This document shows, in pieces, positions 34,903 through 46,800 of a stretch of 58,832 bases of DNA; position 1 is the stretch's first letter; every line of letters begins with the position of its first letter. Source of the stretch: an uncultured Bacteroidota bacterium. GTDB taxonomy: Bacteria; Bacteroidota; Bacteroidia; Bacteroidales; SZUA-534. The position numbers were made by a program, and so were the translations under genes. Location: positions 1 to 58,832 of the forward strand of contig CAMHPA010000013.1 in NCBI GenBank assembly GCA_946186925.1, written 5' to 3'. Under the pieces are notes generated by a model. The model had not been told where the DNA came from. It did not search any database and worked only from the letters and a program-made list of their open reading frames with translations.

Positions 34903-35245
34903 AATATTATGTATTTTAATTATATGCGTTAAAAAATGTTGTGTCAGTCACTATTTCGAAATCATTTTCGAATATAGGTATTAAACGCAAACGAAAAACA
35001 ATTTAGTATGATAAGTTGAAAAAGGAGAGATAGGGGTAGCAGGTGCGGAATATTATTTGCCAGTAGATTGATGACGGTAGCCGCAATTAGTCAAACATGG
35101 AAACAGTATTTATCAATCGATTGACAAAACCGGTAATATTTTTATAACCTATTGTTACAAAATTACGTAGAAGCACGCATTGCTGCGATTGAAATGCATT
35201 TGCAAGAAACATGCGCATTAATTTAATTAAAAAAAGGACAGGACT
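34903..35245. other. Intergenic region before the TPR-SpoIIE gene
   Basis: 343 bp without a gene. TTGACA at 35122-35127 and TATAAC at 35144-35149 (16-bp spacer) look like a classical sigma-70 pair, which is not the usual pattern in this phylum, so it may be chance. AAAAAAAGGACAGGACT directly before the ATG is a possible ribosome site. Confidence 0.4.
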
Positions 35246-37519
35246 ATGAAGTCATTTATCAAACGGTTTTCTGAGGCGTTGGCGGTGAGTGTCGTTATGA
35301 TGGCGGCGGTAAGCCCTGTACGTTCCCAAAATGCTGACAGTCTGAATTGGGCAATTCTGTATAAAAACCTCGACAGTACCCGCCGATCGGTTTATTCAAT
35401 GTCAGAGGACGATCCCAACAGGTTACCCGGATTGCATTATATAGCACGCTATTGCTACGATCTTGATTCGGCAAAGAAATACTGCACATTGCTGCTCGAT
35501 CTGGCTATCAAGAGTGATGACCAATTATATACGGCTCACGGTTACAGCTATATGGCGCGTTATTATTATTGGATGGGCGATTATGACAATGCGCGCGATT
35601 TAAACATGGAAGCCATTTATTTGTGGGAGAAAATCGGCGACAAGTTGCATCTGGCGCGAATGAACACTCAGTTGGCATCTATACTGACAGCGCAGGGGTT
35701 GTACGATCAGGCGTCAAAGTATTACCATACCAGTCTTGATGCATTCCGCGAGCTTAACGATTCATCGCACATCACTCAGGTTCTGCAGAATTTGGGAAAC
35801 ATAAACATACTTGTGCAGTTCTACCAGAGTGCCACTAACTATTATACGCAGGCGTTGGATATCGATAAGTCGATTAACAATGTATACGGACTGATAGCTG
35901 ATCATACGGGACTCGCCCGTATCAATGTCAACAGATTCAAACGCCATCGCCGTGATTCGATAGCAGAGCAGATGCTGCAATTGGCCAAATGCCATATAGA
36001 TACAGCTTATAATCTTGCATTGCCTTTGCCTAGCGTTATTGAAATGCAACAGCTCCATATTTACAAGGCAATGATTTATATGGAGATAGCCGAAAAAAGC
36101 GTAGGAAAGGAATTGCAAGCCGCTCTTGATTCGTGCGAACGGCATTGTCAGCAGATGTTTGAGTTACAGCACGACTATAATTTGAATCTGCACTTGTCAG
36201 GAGTTGTGACGCTGCAAGGGCGGGCACAGATGCGCAAAGGCAATCTCGATTCGGCTTTGGTGTATCTGAAAAGAGCTGAGGAGCTCGAGGCTATTGAGCA
36301 CCCTCGTATGGAAGTGAAAAAAGACCTGTATGCGGCATATCAGCAGTTCTATGAGAAGAAGGGTGATTACTCCAAAGCTAACCATTACCTCTCAGAACTA
36401 TACTATATGCTTATGGATAACAGCACCGAAGGTGCGGCTTCGCAGGTGGCAATGTCGAAAACCAGAATGGATTTCGAGCAGAAATTGCGCCAGCGGGCGC
36501 TTGAGGAGTATGAGCACGAGCAACAGTATAAGAGACAGCAGATGCTGATGATAGTTATCATCTCGAGCCTGTTTGTCATTTCAATCATCATTATGGTGTC
36601 GAGTTTGCGGCGAAAGAAACTCAACCAGATGCTTCGGAAGAAGAACGACATGCTCGACGAGAAAAACTACCAGCTTGTGGCGGCCAAAGAGGAGCTGCAG
36701 TCGCAAAACGAGTTGCTGAACGTTGCCAACAAAAGCATTACTGACAGTATTGTCTACGCCAAGCACATTCAGGAGGCTGTGATTCCGAATGTTGAAATAA
36801 TGCGACAGATATTCGGCGATTGCTTGATAATGTTCAGCCCGTGCAACATTGTGAGCGGCGATTTCTATTGGGCCATCAAAATAGGGCGGTACAAGGCTCT
36901 GGTTGTGGCCGACTGCACGGGCCACGGTGTTCCGGGCGCTTTTATGAGCATGCTGGGCATATCAATGTTGAACGACATTGTGGCCAATTTCGACATGAAC
37001 TCGCAGCAACTGAAAGCCAGTGATCTGCTCGACAATTTGCGAGTCAACGTGCGCAAGGCCCTGCGTCAGGACAACAACGCTTTGAGCGGGCTCGACGGCA
37101 TTGACATGGCACTAATGCTGATCGACAGCGAGCGGCAGATACTGCAGTATTCGGGTGCGTGCCGGCCTCTCATAATGGTGCGCGATAACAATCTGACCAA
37201 GATTGATTCCGACCGAATGAATATCGGCGTTTATGGCAAAGATGCGCAGTTCACAAACCACGTCATCAACATCGAGCCGGGCGACTGCTTCTATGCCTAT
37301 AGCGACGGCATCACCGACCAGTTCAACAATATCGGCGATGACCAGAAATTCGGACGACGTCGTCTGTATGAGATGCTGCTTGACAACAGTCAGAAACCGT
37401 TTGACGAGCAGATGAAGACATACACTGACGCGTTTAGTCAGTGGCGTCAGGCCGATCCGCAAAAACAGCCAGCCGAGCAGACTGACGACGTTCTGCTTGT
37501 CGGCATCAGAATAGGATAA
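35246..37519 (+). CDS. TPR-transmembrane-SpoIIE (PP2C-type) phosphatase, signalling protein
   Basis: 757 residues. A signal peptide (MKSFIKRFSEALAVSVVMMA) leads into a TPR-rich helical domain up to about residue 390 (for example TAHGYSYMARYYYWMGDYDN, LYDQASKYYHTSLDAFRELN). A single transmembrane segment lies near 432-452 (MLMIVIISSLFVISIIIMVS), followed by a coiled coil (to about 500) and a cytoplasmic SpoIIE phosphatase domain: FSPCNIVSGDFYWAIK, ALVVADCTGHGVPGAFMSML (metal-binding Asp residues), and the late YSDGITDQFN. The architecture suggests a periplasmic sensor that controls a Ser/Thr phosphatase. Its place directly upstream of a giant T9SS substrate and a PorP-like gene suggests a link to secretion or motility; that is inference. 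Target unknown. Confidence 0.9.
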   Translation: MKSFIKRFSEALAVSVVMMAAVSPVRSQNADSLNWAILYKNLDSTRRSVYSMSEDDPNRLPGLHYIARYCYDLDSAKKYCTLLLDLAIKSDDQLYTAHGYSYMARYYYWMGDYDNARDLNMEAIYLWEKIGDKLHLARMNTQLASILTAQGLYDQASKYYHTSLDAFRELNDSSHITQVLQNLGNINILVQFYQSATNYYTQALDIDKSINNVYGLIADHTGLARINVNRFKRHRRDSIAEQMLQLAKCHIDTAYNLALPLPSVIEMQQLHIYKAMIYMEIAEKSVGKELQAALDSCERHCQQMFELQHDYNLNLHLSGVVTLQGRAQMRKGNLDSALVYLKRAEELEAIEHPRMEVKKDLYAAYQQFYEKKGDYSKANHYLSELYYMLMDNSTEGAASQVAMSKTRMDFEQKLRQRALEEYEHEQQYKRQQMLMIVIISSLFVISIIIMVSSLRRKKLNQMLRKKNDMLDEKNYQLVAAKEELQSQNELLNVANKSITDSIVYAKHIQEAVIPNVEIMRQIFGDCLIMFSPCNIVSGDFYWAIKIGRYKALVVADCTGHGVPGAFMSMLGISMLNDIVANFDMNSQQLKASDLLDNLRVNVRKALRQDNNALSGLDGIDMALMLIDSERQILQYSGACRPLIMVRDNNLTKIDSDRMNIGVYGKDAQFTNHVINIEPGDCFYAYSDGITDQFNNIGDDQKFGRRRLYEMLLDNSQKPFDEQMKTYTDAFSQWRQADPQKQPAEQTDDVLLVGIRIG

Positions 37520-37547
37520 TACAAGGGAATCATTTTTGGGGGATGGT

Positions 37548-37586
37548 AACAGGTGGCATATGAAAAATATGCCGCCTGTTTTTTTT
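37548..37586 (+). terminator. Strong intrinsic terminator after the TPR-SpoIIE gene
   Basis: AACAGGTGGCATA pairs with TATGCCGCCTGTT (one wobble) around TGAAAAA, ending in a T8 run. This separates the phosphatase transcript from the giant gene. Confidence 0.8.
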
Positions 37587-37833
37587 CGAATCAATGTTCG
37601 TTTGTTTGCCGGCGAATCCATTGTCACGACGGCCGAGACGCCCAGCCATTGACGCTAACACCGCAACAGCGGTAACGGCTTTAACCTTCATTTTAGTATA
37701 TTAACCGAAGTTTATTGGCGAATTATCAAAACAAAAAAATGTGGTTTTCAAAAAAAATTACTTTTATGCGCTTTTCGTACTCAAATGTGCGGGAAGAAGA
37801 ATGGAAATAGCAACACTTCAATAATATAAAGTT
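37587..37833. other. Upstream region of the giant T9SS substrate gene
   Basis: AT-rich. TACTTTTA near 37770 resembles a -7 box with one mismatch, preceded by A-tracts that could act as an UP element. No gene seen. Confidence 0.4.
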
Positions 37834-40800
37834 ATGAAGAGACAAATTTTAATAGTATCGATTTTATTAGTTGCGGTGCAACTATTCGGTCAGGAGACGA
37901 GATTCTGGGTAGGTGGTAGCGGCAAATGGGCCGATAACAGCCACTGGTCAACAGTATCGGGTGGTGAGCCTGGTGCTTCAGTTCCCGAATCGGGTACAAG
38001 CGTGGTGTTCGACGCCAACTCGTTCAGCGGCGACAAAAACACCGTTACGCTTAAAGATGCAGTAGTGATTGGCAGCCTAACGGCCACCGATGCCGAGTTT
38101 GTCTTTTCTGGTAAGAAGAGCCTTACGGTTGAAGGTTCGGTCAGCGTCGACAGTAAAGCCGATTTCGGCAAGCTGCGTGGCGCACTGGTGCTCTCGGCCG
38201 CAGGCGACCAAACCCTGGAGCTGCCGACCAAGCTTGAGGGCAACATTATTATCGAAGGTGGCAATTGGAACCTGGCTTCCGATCTGGCAACAGATGGCGA
38301 CATCATCATCAATGCCGGATCGTTGAATTCAAACAACTACGGAATCAGCTGCAACAATTTTACAACCAACAGCAGTAATCTTGTAAAAGTTGATTTGGGT
38401 ACATCGGCCGTAGTTGTTAAAAGCAAATGGGTGGCCGTTCTGAACAACAGCAACTCGGTGTTCGACGCAAGCAATGCCGACATTACCATGGTGAGCGGTT
38501 TCAACAAAACAGTCAGGACTGTCGGAAATGTTAAATATGGCAATCTGCATAGAGATAATGTGGCAAAGAATGTTACATTAACGTCTCATGATGAGAAACC
38601 GGTTTCTTGTAATGTGGAGGGCTTGCATGTTGATGATCCGGACGAAGACCCGAATGATGATCCTTTAGTCAATGACGGTTCGACCATTATTTCTGTAAGT
38701 GGAGCTACCAACACATATTCTTTAATAGTGTACGGGCATGATGAAAACGGATTTCTTGTCGCAAATAATGACAAGAGTGTAAGAAACATACCTAAAGACC
38801 AAACTGAGGTGCCTATAACAGACCTGTCTGTTGGCGATTACACTGTTGATTTTGTGAGCAGTGAAGGATCGGCAACAGGAGTTTTTTTCATTACAGCTCC
38901 CCCAAAATTAGATGTCAAGATAGAAGTAAAGGATAGTGCCAAATGCTACCATGGGCCGATTGTGCAATTGAAGGCAACAACCGTGGGCGGAAATGGCGAT
39001 TACAAATGGACGTGGAAAAAAGAATTTACTGCAGGCGATTATAGCGTAACCCAGTACGCAGAAAATTTTCCCTATGATGCTGCCATATCGGTTATTGCGG
39101 AAGACAAATTGGGCTGTAAGACAAAGAACACTTTTAATTATTATGATGAGTCGGATCCCGATAACAGTTACCATAATCAGCCGAAGCAGTTCATATCATC
39201 GGGTGTGGCGGCAAACACCTGTGCTGGCGAAGCAACAGGATCAATAACAGTTTCAGTAGTGCAAGGCGGAAGGTCACCTTTCACTTATGCAGTAGAGAAA
39301 AACGGAACCCAATATGGCGGAACCAATGAAAATACTATTGGTAATCTGTCTCAAGGCACATATAGTATCATTGTAACGGATGATAATGGATGTATAGCAT
39401 CGGCAAACACGGTTCTTGTACAATCAAGTCCCGCACCAATTGCAACATTGACAGGCGATGATGAGAATTGTGAGGGAGATGTCAACGGATTCGCTTTGAC
39501 AGGTGTGGCACAAAACAGCACCGGAGTGAGCTGGATTAAACTTGGAACCGGCAGCTGGGGAACAGAAAGCACATCGGGTGACAACACGACCAGAAATTCA
39601 TCTAATGTCTACCATCCATCAACGACGGAAGAAAATGCAGGTTCCGCACAAGTTGTGTTCTTGGCACAGCCGCTTGAAGGTTGTACGGCAAAGGGCGATA
39701 CAATGACACTTAAAATCAATGCCATTCCAGAGCCAAAAATCTTAACCAAGAATGACACAGTCATATGCGGTTATACGTTTACAATTAGAACTAACCCGGC
39801 TACAGGCGATTTCGAATGGTTACAGGCAGGCAGCAACCCGTCGAAGGCAAAGTTTGCTGGCAACACAGTCACTGTTGAAAAGGACGGTTCGTATGTCTTC
39901 ACCCTTAAACAGAAAGTGGGAGAGTGCGAAGGCAATAGCGATGAATTCAAAATCAGTTTTTATGCTGAGCCAGATGTTGAGATTAATAAGACAAACACTA
40001 CTGTTTGTAACAACGACACACTGACGTTGACAGCCAAAATCGACAATGTGAAATCATTCGAGTGGAGTTGTCCGGTTGCCGCCGGAACGATACCGGATTC
40101 TGACAAAAAGTTAAAAACTCCGAGATTCATCCCCAAAAGCGGTTTCACGGGTACAGCGACTATCACTTTGACTTATGAAGCCAATGGAAGTTGTGATGAC
40201 AATTTCGAAACAGTTGACATTACAGTCAATCCGGCGCCGGCTCCGTCTTTCATCACTGCAGACGATGATTTGTGCGGCGATGAGAAGGAAGTACAAGTTA
40301 GCATTGCCACCGGAAGCTCTGTTGAATGGATAAAGGGCTCTGGCGACAAATCGAAAGTTACAATCGAGAACGATAAATCAGCTACTGCTAAAATAAAGGT
40401 AACCGATACAGGAACGTATGGGTTCTACGCCATTGAGACTGCAGCAAATGGTTGCTCGGCAAAAACCGAAAAAGAGCTGAAGATAGCGTTCACAATGCCA
40501 CCAACAGTGAAAATTGTGTCAGTGAGCGATACTGAGATTTGTGGCGATGGTATTTCTGCGATAACGGCAACCAGCAATGTGAATGTCATTAACTGGGAAA
40601 CTAACGGTGAAGCAGGCACTTGCTCTCCGGTTAAAGGAAAGACCACCGTTTACAGCCCAAGCGAGAGTGACCAGGGGAAAAGCATCAAAGTGTACGCCAT
40701 GGTTTCCGGATCGGGTGTTTGTGCTGGCAAAAGCGCAAAAGACTCTGCTACGGTAATAGTCAACAGAGTTCCGAATCCGAAACTGACAGCTCCCGCAGCA

Positions 40801-43800
40801 GTTTGCGGTGACTCTGCAAGAGTAAAAATAACTGACGGAATTGCCGGTTCAGTGAAAAGCTTCACCAAAGCTTCGGGCGCGGGGAATATTTCATTCCTCA
40901 ACATAACCGATACCACAATTGACGTCAAAGTCAGCAAAGCTGGTGAATATAAGTTCAATTTCACAGAAACTAATGGCGATTGCAGCAACCAAACACCTGT
41001 GACAGTAACCATCAGGTTCGATGAAAAGCTCAAGCTCAAACTGACATCGCTTGAGGATGACACCTTCATGTGCAGCACAGGCAGCAATGGTGAGTATCAG
41101 TTGAAGGCAAATGCTCCGGGATGTGACAAAACATCCATTTCGTGGAGTATCTCCAGCGGTTTGGGCGAATTCGATCCTAAATTCGGCGAAATCGTGTCAT
41201 TCAAACCTACGTTGCTAGCCAACGAGGATAAGCATGAATATAAAATCATGGCAACCGGAACACCTTTGGCATCAGTATGTCCGGCACCTTATGATTCAAT
41301 TAGCATTGTTGTGTATAGAAAGCCGACTCCGACATTTGCGGGAGGCGAGTCTTGCGGGCTTTCGAAAGAATTCACTGCGACAAAATCGATGACCTCGTCA
41401 CAAGGTTTTTGGAGTAGCGAAGACAACAATCCAAACATAAGCATTGAGGTTGACGCTAATGATGACAGCAAGGCTGTAATTACCGATATTTCAGGAGAAG
41501 GCGGTACATATTCAATTGTCTTTACAGAGAAAAACGGAGAATGCAGTGCTTCTGATACTGCCGATGTGGTATTCATCCCCGATCCGGTAGCTTACGCAGG
41601 AAATGACACTGTAATATGCTATGAAGCCGAGCTTAAAATCAGCGAACTGGCCTATACATTGAACAGCGACAATCTGTTGTGGAAGACAAGCGGCACTGGT
41701 AAATTCGCCGATAACAAGAATACTATTCTTCAACCTACTTACATTCCGAGTGAGGCCGATAAAGCAGCTGGACAGGTTACCCTTTCTTTGATCGCGTTTA
41801 GCAGCACTTGCTTAAAATCAGACACAAGCGAGATTGTTGTAACCATCAATCCTGAGTTCACAGTAGGTATTGGTAGCGTGTCACCATTCGACATTAGCGC
41901 AAGCACCAAGATTGAAGTTTCTCTTTGGCTTAAGCATCAAAACTTTGCCTATCTGTCGTATCATTTGATGGCTCCCGACGGAACAACCGTGAAACTGTAC
42001 GACCATTATAATGATGTGGGCACTGGCAGTAGCTCAATGCGTAACAAGGAAATGAATGGTTTGACGTTCACAACAGAATCGTCGGAAGTTCTGAATTTGG
42101 GAAAGCAGACACCTCCTTTCGTAGGTCAGTTCAAAGTAAGTGACGCAAACGGTTGGTCAAATATCTTTGGAAAAGATCCGGCAGAAGGCGGCTGGTCAGT
42201 GATAGTCAAGAGTGAGTTTGGTGATGTGGTGGGTACTCTTTACAGAACAACCATATCGTTTACAGATGTGAACCGAAAAGGTGAATTGCAAACAGTTATG
42301 TTCGATTCAAAAGACATCAACACATTCATTGTAGCCAATCCAAGAAGGGTGAAATACATTGTTCCGATGGGCTTGTATACAAGATGTTTCGATTCTGAAG
42401 ACGCTCATGCGATTGTAAACCCGATGGGCGGCTCAGGCATATATAACGAATTTGTATGGAACGATCCGGAGAAAACAGGAAGCGATGTATATCTTGGCGC
42501 AGGCGATTGGACTGTTACAGTAACTGATGCGGTTGGCTGCCAGGCAACCGGCGCTGTAACCGTGTACTCACCTGACACAATTAAGATTGCCACTAGTGTT
42601 CAGGACATCGAGTGCTTTGGTTCAAAGACAGGTTCAGCATCTGTTGAGGTAACGGCCGGCGGCGTAGGTAACATTTCGTACAACTGGACTAGCGACGAAA
42701 GTGAAGGAAAAACCATATCAACAGCAAACACCATAACAGGTGTGGGCAAAGACACATACTATGTATATGCCATAGACCAAAACGAGTGCCATTCGAAGGT
42801 GGACACTCTTGCGATATTCGCTCCTGATTCAATTAATGCCGAATTGGTAATAACCGCAGCTACATCGTGTGATGAAGAAGTTGCTAACGGTCAGGTGAAA
42901 TTCACAATCACAGAAGGCAACGGCGCACCATATAATGTTGAATTGTTAAGCTCTGACATAGATCTTCCGTTGATGCAGATAATGCCAAACGATGCAAAAG
43001 ATGAATTTGTAGTATCGGGCCTCGGTGCTAGCGAAAAATTGGAATTCAGGATCTATGACGTGAAAGGCTGCTCAATCGATACAACCATTTCAACAGTGCC
43101 TGAGAACTCAATTACCATCGAAAAAGTAGTAGTTGATGACAACAAGTGTGCGACTAAAGACGAAGGTTCGATCTCTGTTGAAGACATTTCATATGGTTCA
43201 GGAGATTATTCTTACAAATGGTTTAATAATGGTGTCGAGATAGAAGGAATGACATCAAGTGTATGCACCGGTTTGGCTGCAGGTAAATATTATTCGGTAA
43301 CAGTAACCGATAATATAACCAAGTGCCCTGCCACATTCGACAATATTGAAGTGCGTGATCCTGACACCATCAAATTTGCAGCTCCGGTATTCACCGACAG
43401 CATCAAGTGCTTGGGCGATGAAAACGCGTCGTTCTCAGTTGCGGTCATTGGCGGAACAGGTGCTCTGAGCTATGAATGGCAGGGTATTGAGGGTGGAAAC
43501 ACCAATAGCTTGTCGAATGTAGGCGCAGGTGAGTACAAACTGATTGTAACCGACGCCAACCAATGTAAGGATTCAACCACAGTAACCGTTGAATCACCCA
43601 CCAGCATACTTGAATTAGCTGTTGAACAGTTGAGCGAAGCCGATTGCGGTGTCGATAATGCCAGCGTTAAGGCAGAAGCCACAGGTGGTGTTGAAAACAA
43701 CGTCTTCACATATCAGTGGATTTCGTTGGCCGATCCTACAATAGTAAAAGTTGGCGCTGAAAGAAGCGATATCGGCGCAGGCCAGTACAGAATAGTTGCT

Positions 43801-46800
43801 AAAGACAAATTCGGTTGCGAGGTTTACGACACATTGTCGGTTAAAGACAACGGAAAGGTTGATTTCGAACTCAGCGTTGTCAGAAGCGTTTCATGCCTCA
43901 CTCGTGAGGATGCCATTGTCAAGGTATCCAACGTTACCGATAAAGACGGTGCGGTTGGCTCATACATTGTCAAGTGGAGCGATAACGACAGCATCAACGC
44001 ACCGGATAGCATGTTGCGGAACTTGGGTGCGCAAACATATGTGACGGTTCAAACTGAGAACAAGTGCTTCGGAGGAAAACTTGTTGAAGCAGTTGGCGAC
44101 AGCACACTGCATTTTGTGACTCCGATTGTTAACATGCCTGACGTCAGCGGAAAAGGAAACGGATGGCTGAAGGTTGTGGTAGCCGGTGGTATTGGTGACA
44201 AGAACTACACATGGACAGTTGAGACAGAAGGAAATGCCATCAACGATGAAGATGTGGCGAATGTCGTCGACACAACAACACTGAAGAACCGCATGGAAGG
44301 AGAATATCATATACATGTTGAGGATATGTTGGGAGGTTGCGGAATTGATACTACTCTTAAGGTTGAATACCGTCCTGTAGGATTTGATTATGTTGTCAAC
44401 GATGTGGCTTGCCAGGGTACCAACAGCGGCTCGGTAACAATTACAGGTAAGGGCGGTTATGACAAAACGCAGTATGAGTATATGTGGGTTCGACTGGATG
44501 CGGATTTGGCTCCGATTGACACCAATTACTATCACGGAAGAACGATAGACATTGCCGATTTGTATGCAGCATCATACAGATGCGTGGTTTGGCAAATCGA
44601 CACCAGTCTGGTATTGCCTCATGATGATACCATTGTGGTAAAAGAACCGAGCAACAGACTGCACATATACAATGACTCTATCCTCGTAGACGGTTCTAAC
44701 TGCTACGAAGCGAAAGGTTCAATATCAATAATGCAACCTGCCGACAGCGCAGCTGCTTATGATTATTTCGGTGGATATTTGCCATTCACATATTACATTG
44801 ACGGAGAAGAGATCACAGGAAGTGATATCCGCAAGACCAATTTGAAGCCGGATACTTACAAAGTATATATTGAAGACGCCAAAGGATGTAAGTTCGACAC
44901 GTTGGTAGCCGTCAATGACATATCAGCTTTCAAAGACTCCATCTATGTATCTAATGTACTGCGTTGCAACGGTGACGACAATGGTGAGATAACTGTAGAG
45001 GTTAGCAGTAATAATGGTAACAACTTCAAATTCCAATGGGAGAAGAAGACTGATGACGGAGCGTTGACTTTGAAAGACACAACCGCAGTGATAGGCGACC
45101 TTACAGCCGGCACCTATATGGTTAAAGTAACCGACGATTCGTTGTGCGTCAAGTTCGACACCATCAAATTGTCGCAGCCGCTTCCGATCACATTCTCAGT
45201 ATCGAACACTATCGTGAACACTTGCTACACCACAAATGATGGTGAGATACAGATAGTTTCGTTGAAGGGAGGAAGCGAAATTCCTAATCTTAAATACAAA
45301 GCCTTCAAATTTGAAAACATCGCAAAGGAGAAAACCATTTATGACAACGGCAAGTTTGTCAACGCACTTACAGTTAACACATTGGTTGATACAGCGTTTG
45401 TGCTCTCAGAGCAACTTAAGCCGGCCGATTACACAGTAGTTGTTTTCGATGAGGGCGGTTGCTTCAGCGAGCCATATAAATTCACCGTTCCGTCTATGTA
45501 TCCGCAAATCGTTGTCGATACGATTAAAGATCTCGTAGTTCCGGAGTGCTACTCGTATGACAAGAACGGCAACCTGTCGTATGGTAAGATTGAAGTTAAG
45601 GTAAGCACTGCAGGGCAGAGCCAAGTTTCAACATCACTCGTCAAATTCTATCAGTTCGATGGTAGCGATGCGACAGAAGCCAGCACCTTCGACAAGGTTA
45701 CGGCCGGCGAACATGAGGTTATTATCGGATTCACAGCTGATATGTATTGCGCCGACACTGTTCTCCACACACTTGGCAGCAGGAACAACCTGAAGGCTGA
45801 CGCTCGATTCAACAGCGGAGCCAAGTCAATCTTCACTTGTCCTGACAAAGAGCTGACGGCATACGTAACAGCACACCAACCGTTCAACTATAAGTTCTAT
45901 ACGCTGACCGATGAGGATGCTGAAAAGATGGAAATCATCAAACCGGCGCCTGCACCAGCAAAAGAGCAGACAGTTGTTCCGGTTGACGATAGCACCACAA
46001 CGGTCGATACGTCAGACATTGCCATCAGATTCAACCGCGGCATCTACTTTAGAGCCGATTCGCTTTCAGCCGATTCAACAGTGGTTGATACTCTGGCAGC
46101 AGACAGTGTTCCGACAATTGAACTGCCGACATACGATCATGCTACAATTCGCGGTCGCAGTGTGACAATGTTCGCCGAAGGCTCTTCAACAGGCAAAAAC
46201 GATGCATGGGTTGACGATTTCAGACCTTACGGAACCGAGACGTTCTACTATTTCGAGATTAACGATAATGTCTGCATCAGTATCGACTCTATCAAGGCCA
46301 CATCGTTGAGGCCGGTTGACAAGCTCCATGCAATTGTGGCAATGGACGATGCAACACCCGAGGATTTGATGGTGGGCACAATGTATGAGGTTCCTGAAGG
46401 CGGTGAGCTGATACTGAGCGCCAACCAGTTGGAGTTCGAGTTCAGCGACAACATCTTCGCTTACGCTGAGAACGGTTGGTTGTGGCAAGCGGCTCCGCTC
46501 GATAACGACGGTGGCACAGGATTGTCAATCGCCAACACAACCTCGACAAGCTGGAACGAGAATCCGTTGGTTGCACAAGGCTACGGCATGTTCGCAGCAA
46601 AAGTTTGGGATAGTGTTAGATTTGAACTCTCTGACGACACTGAAGGTGTTTATCGGATAAGTGACACCATTCTCACGTGCTCTTACTACGACACAGTGCT
46701 CATCAACGCCAAGAGCAGCATCAAGCCAATGCAAGTGTTCACGCCTAATGGCGACGAATACAATCAGTATTGGGAGATTGACGGCCTGGCATCGTATGAT

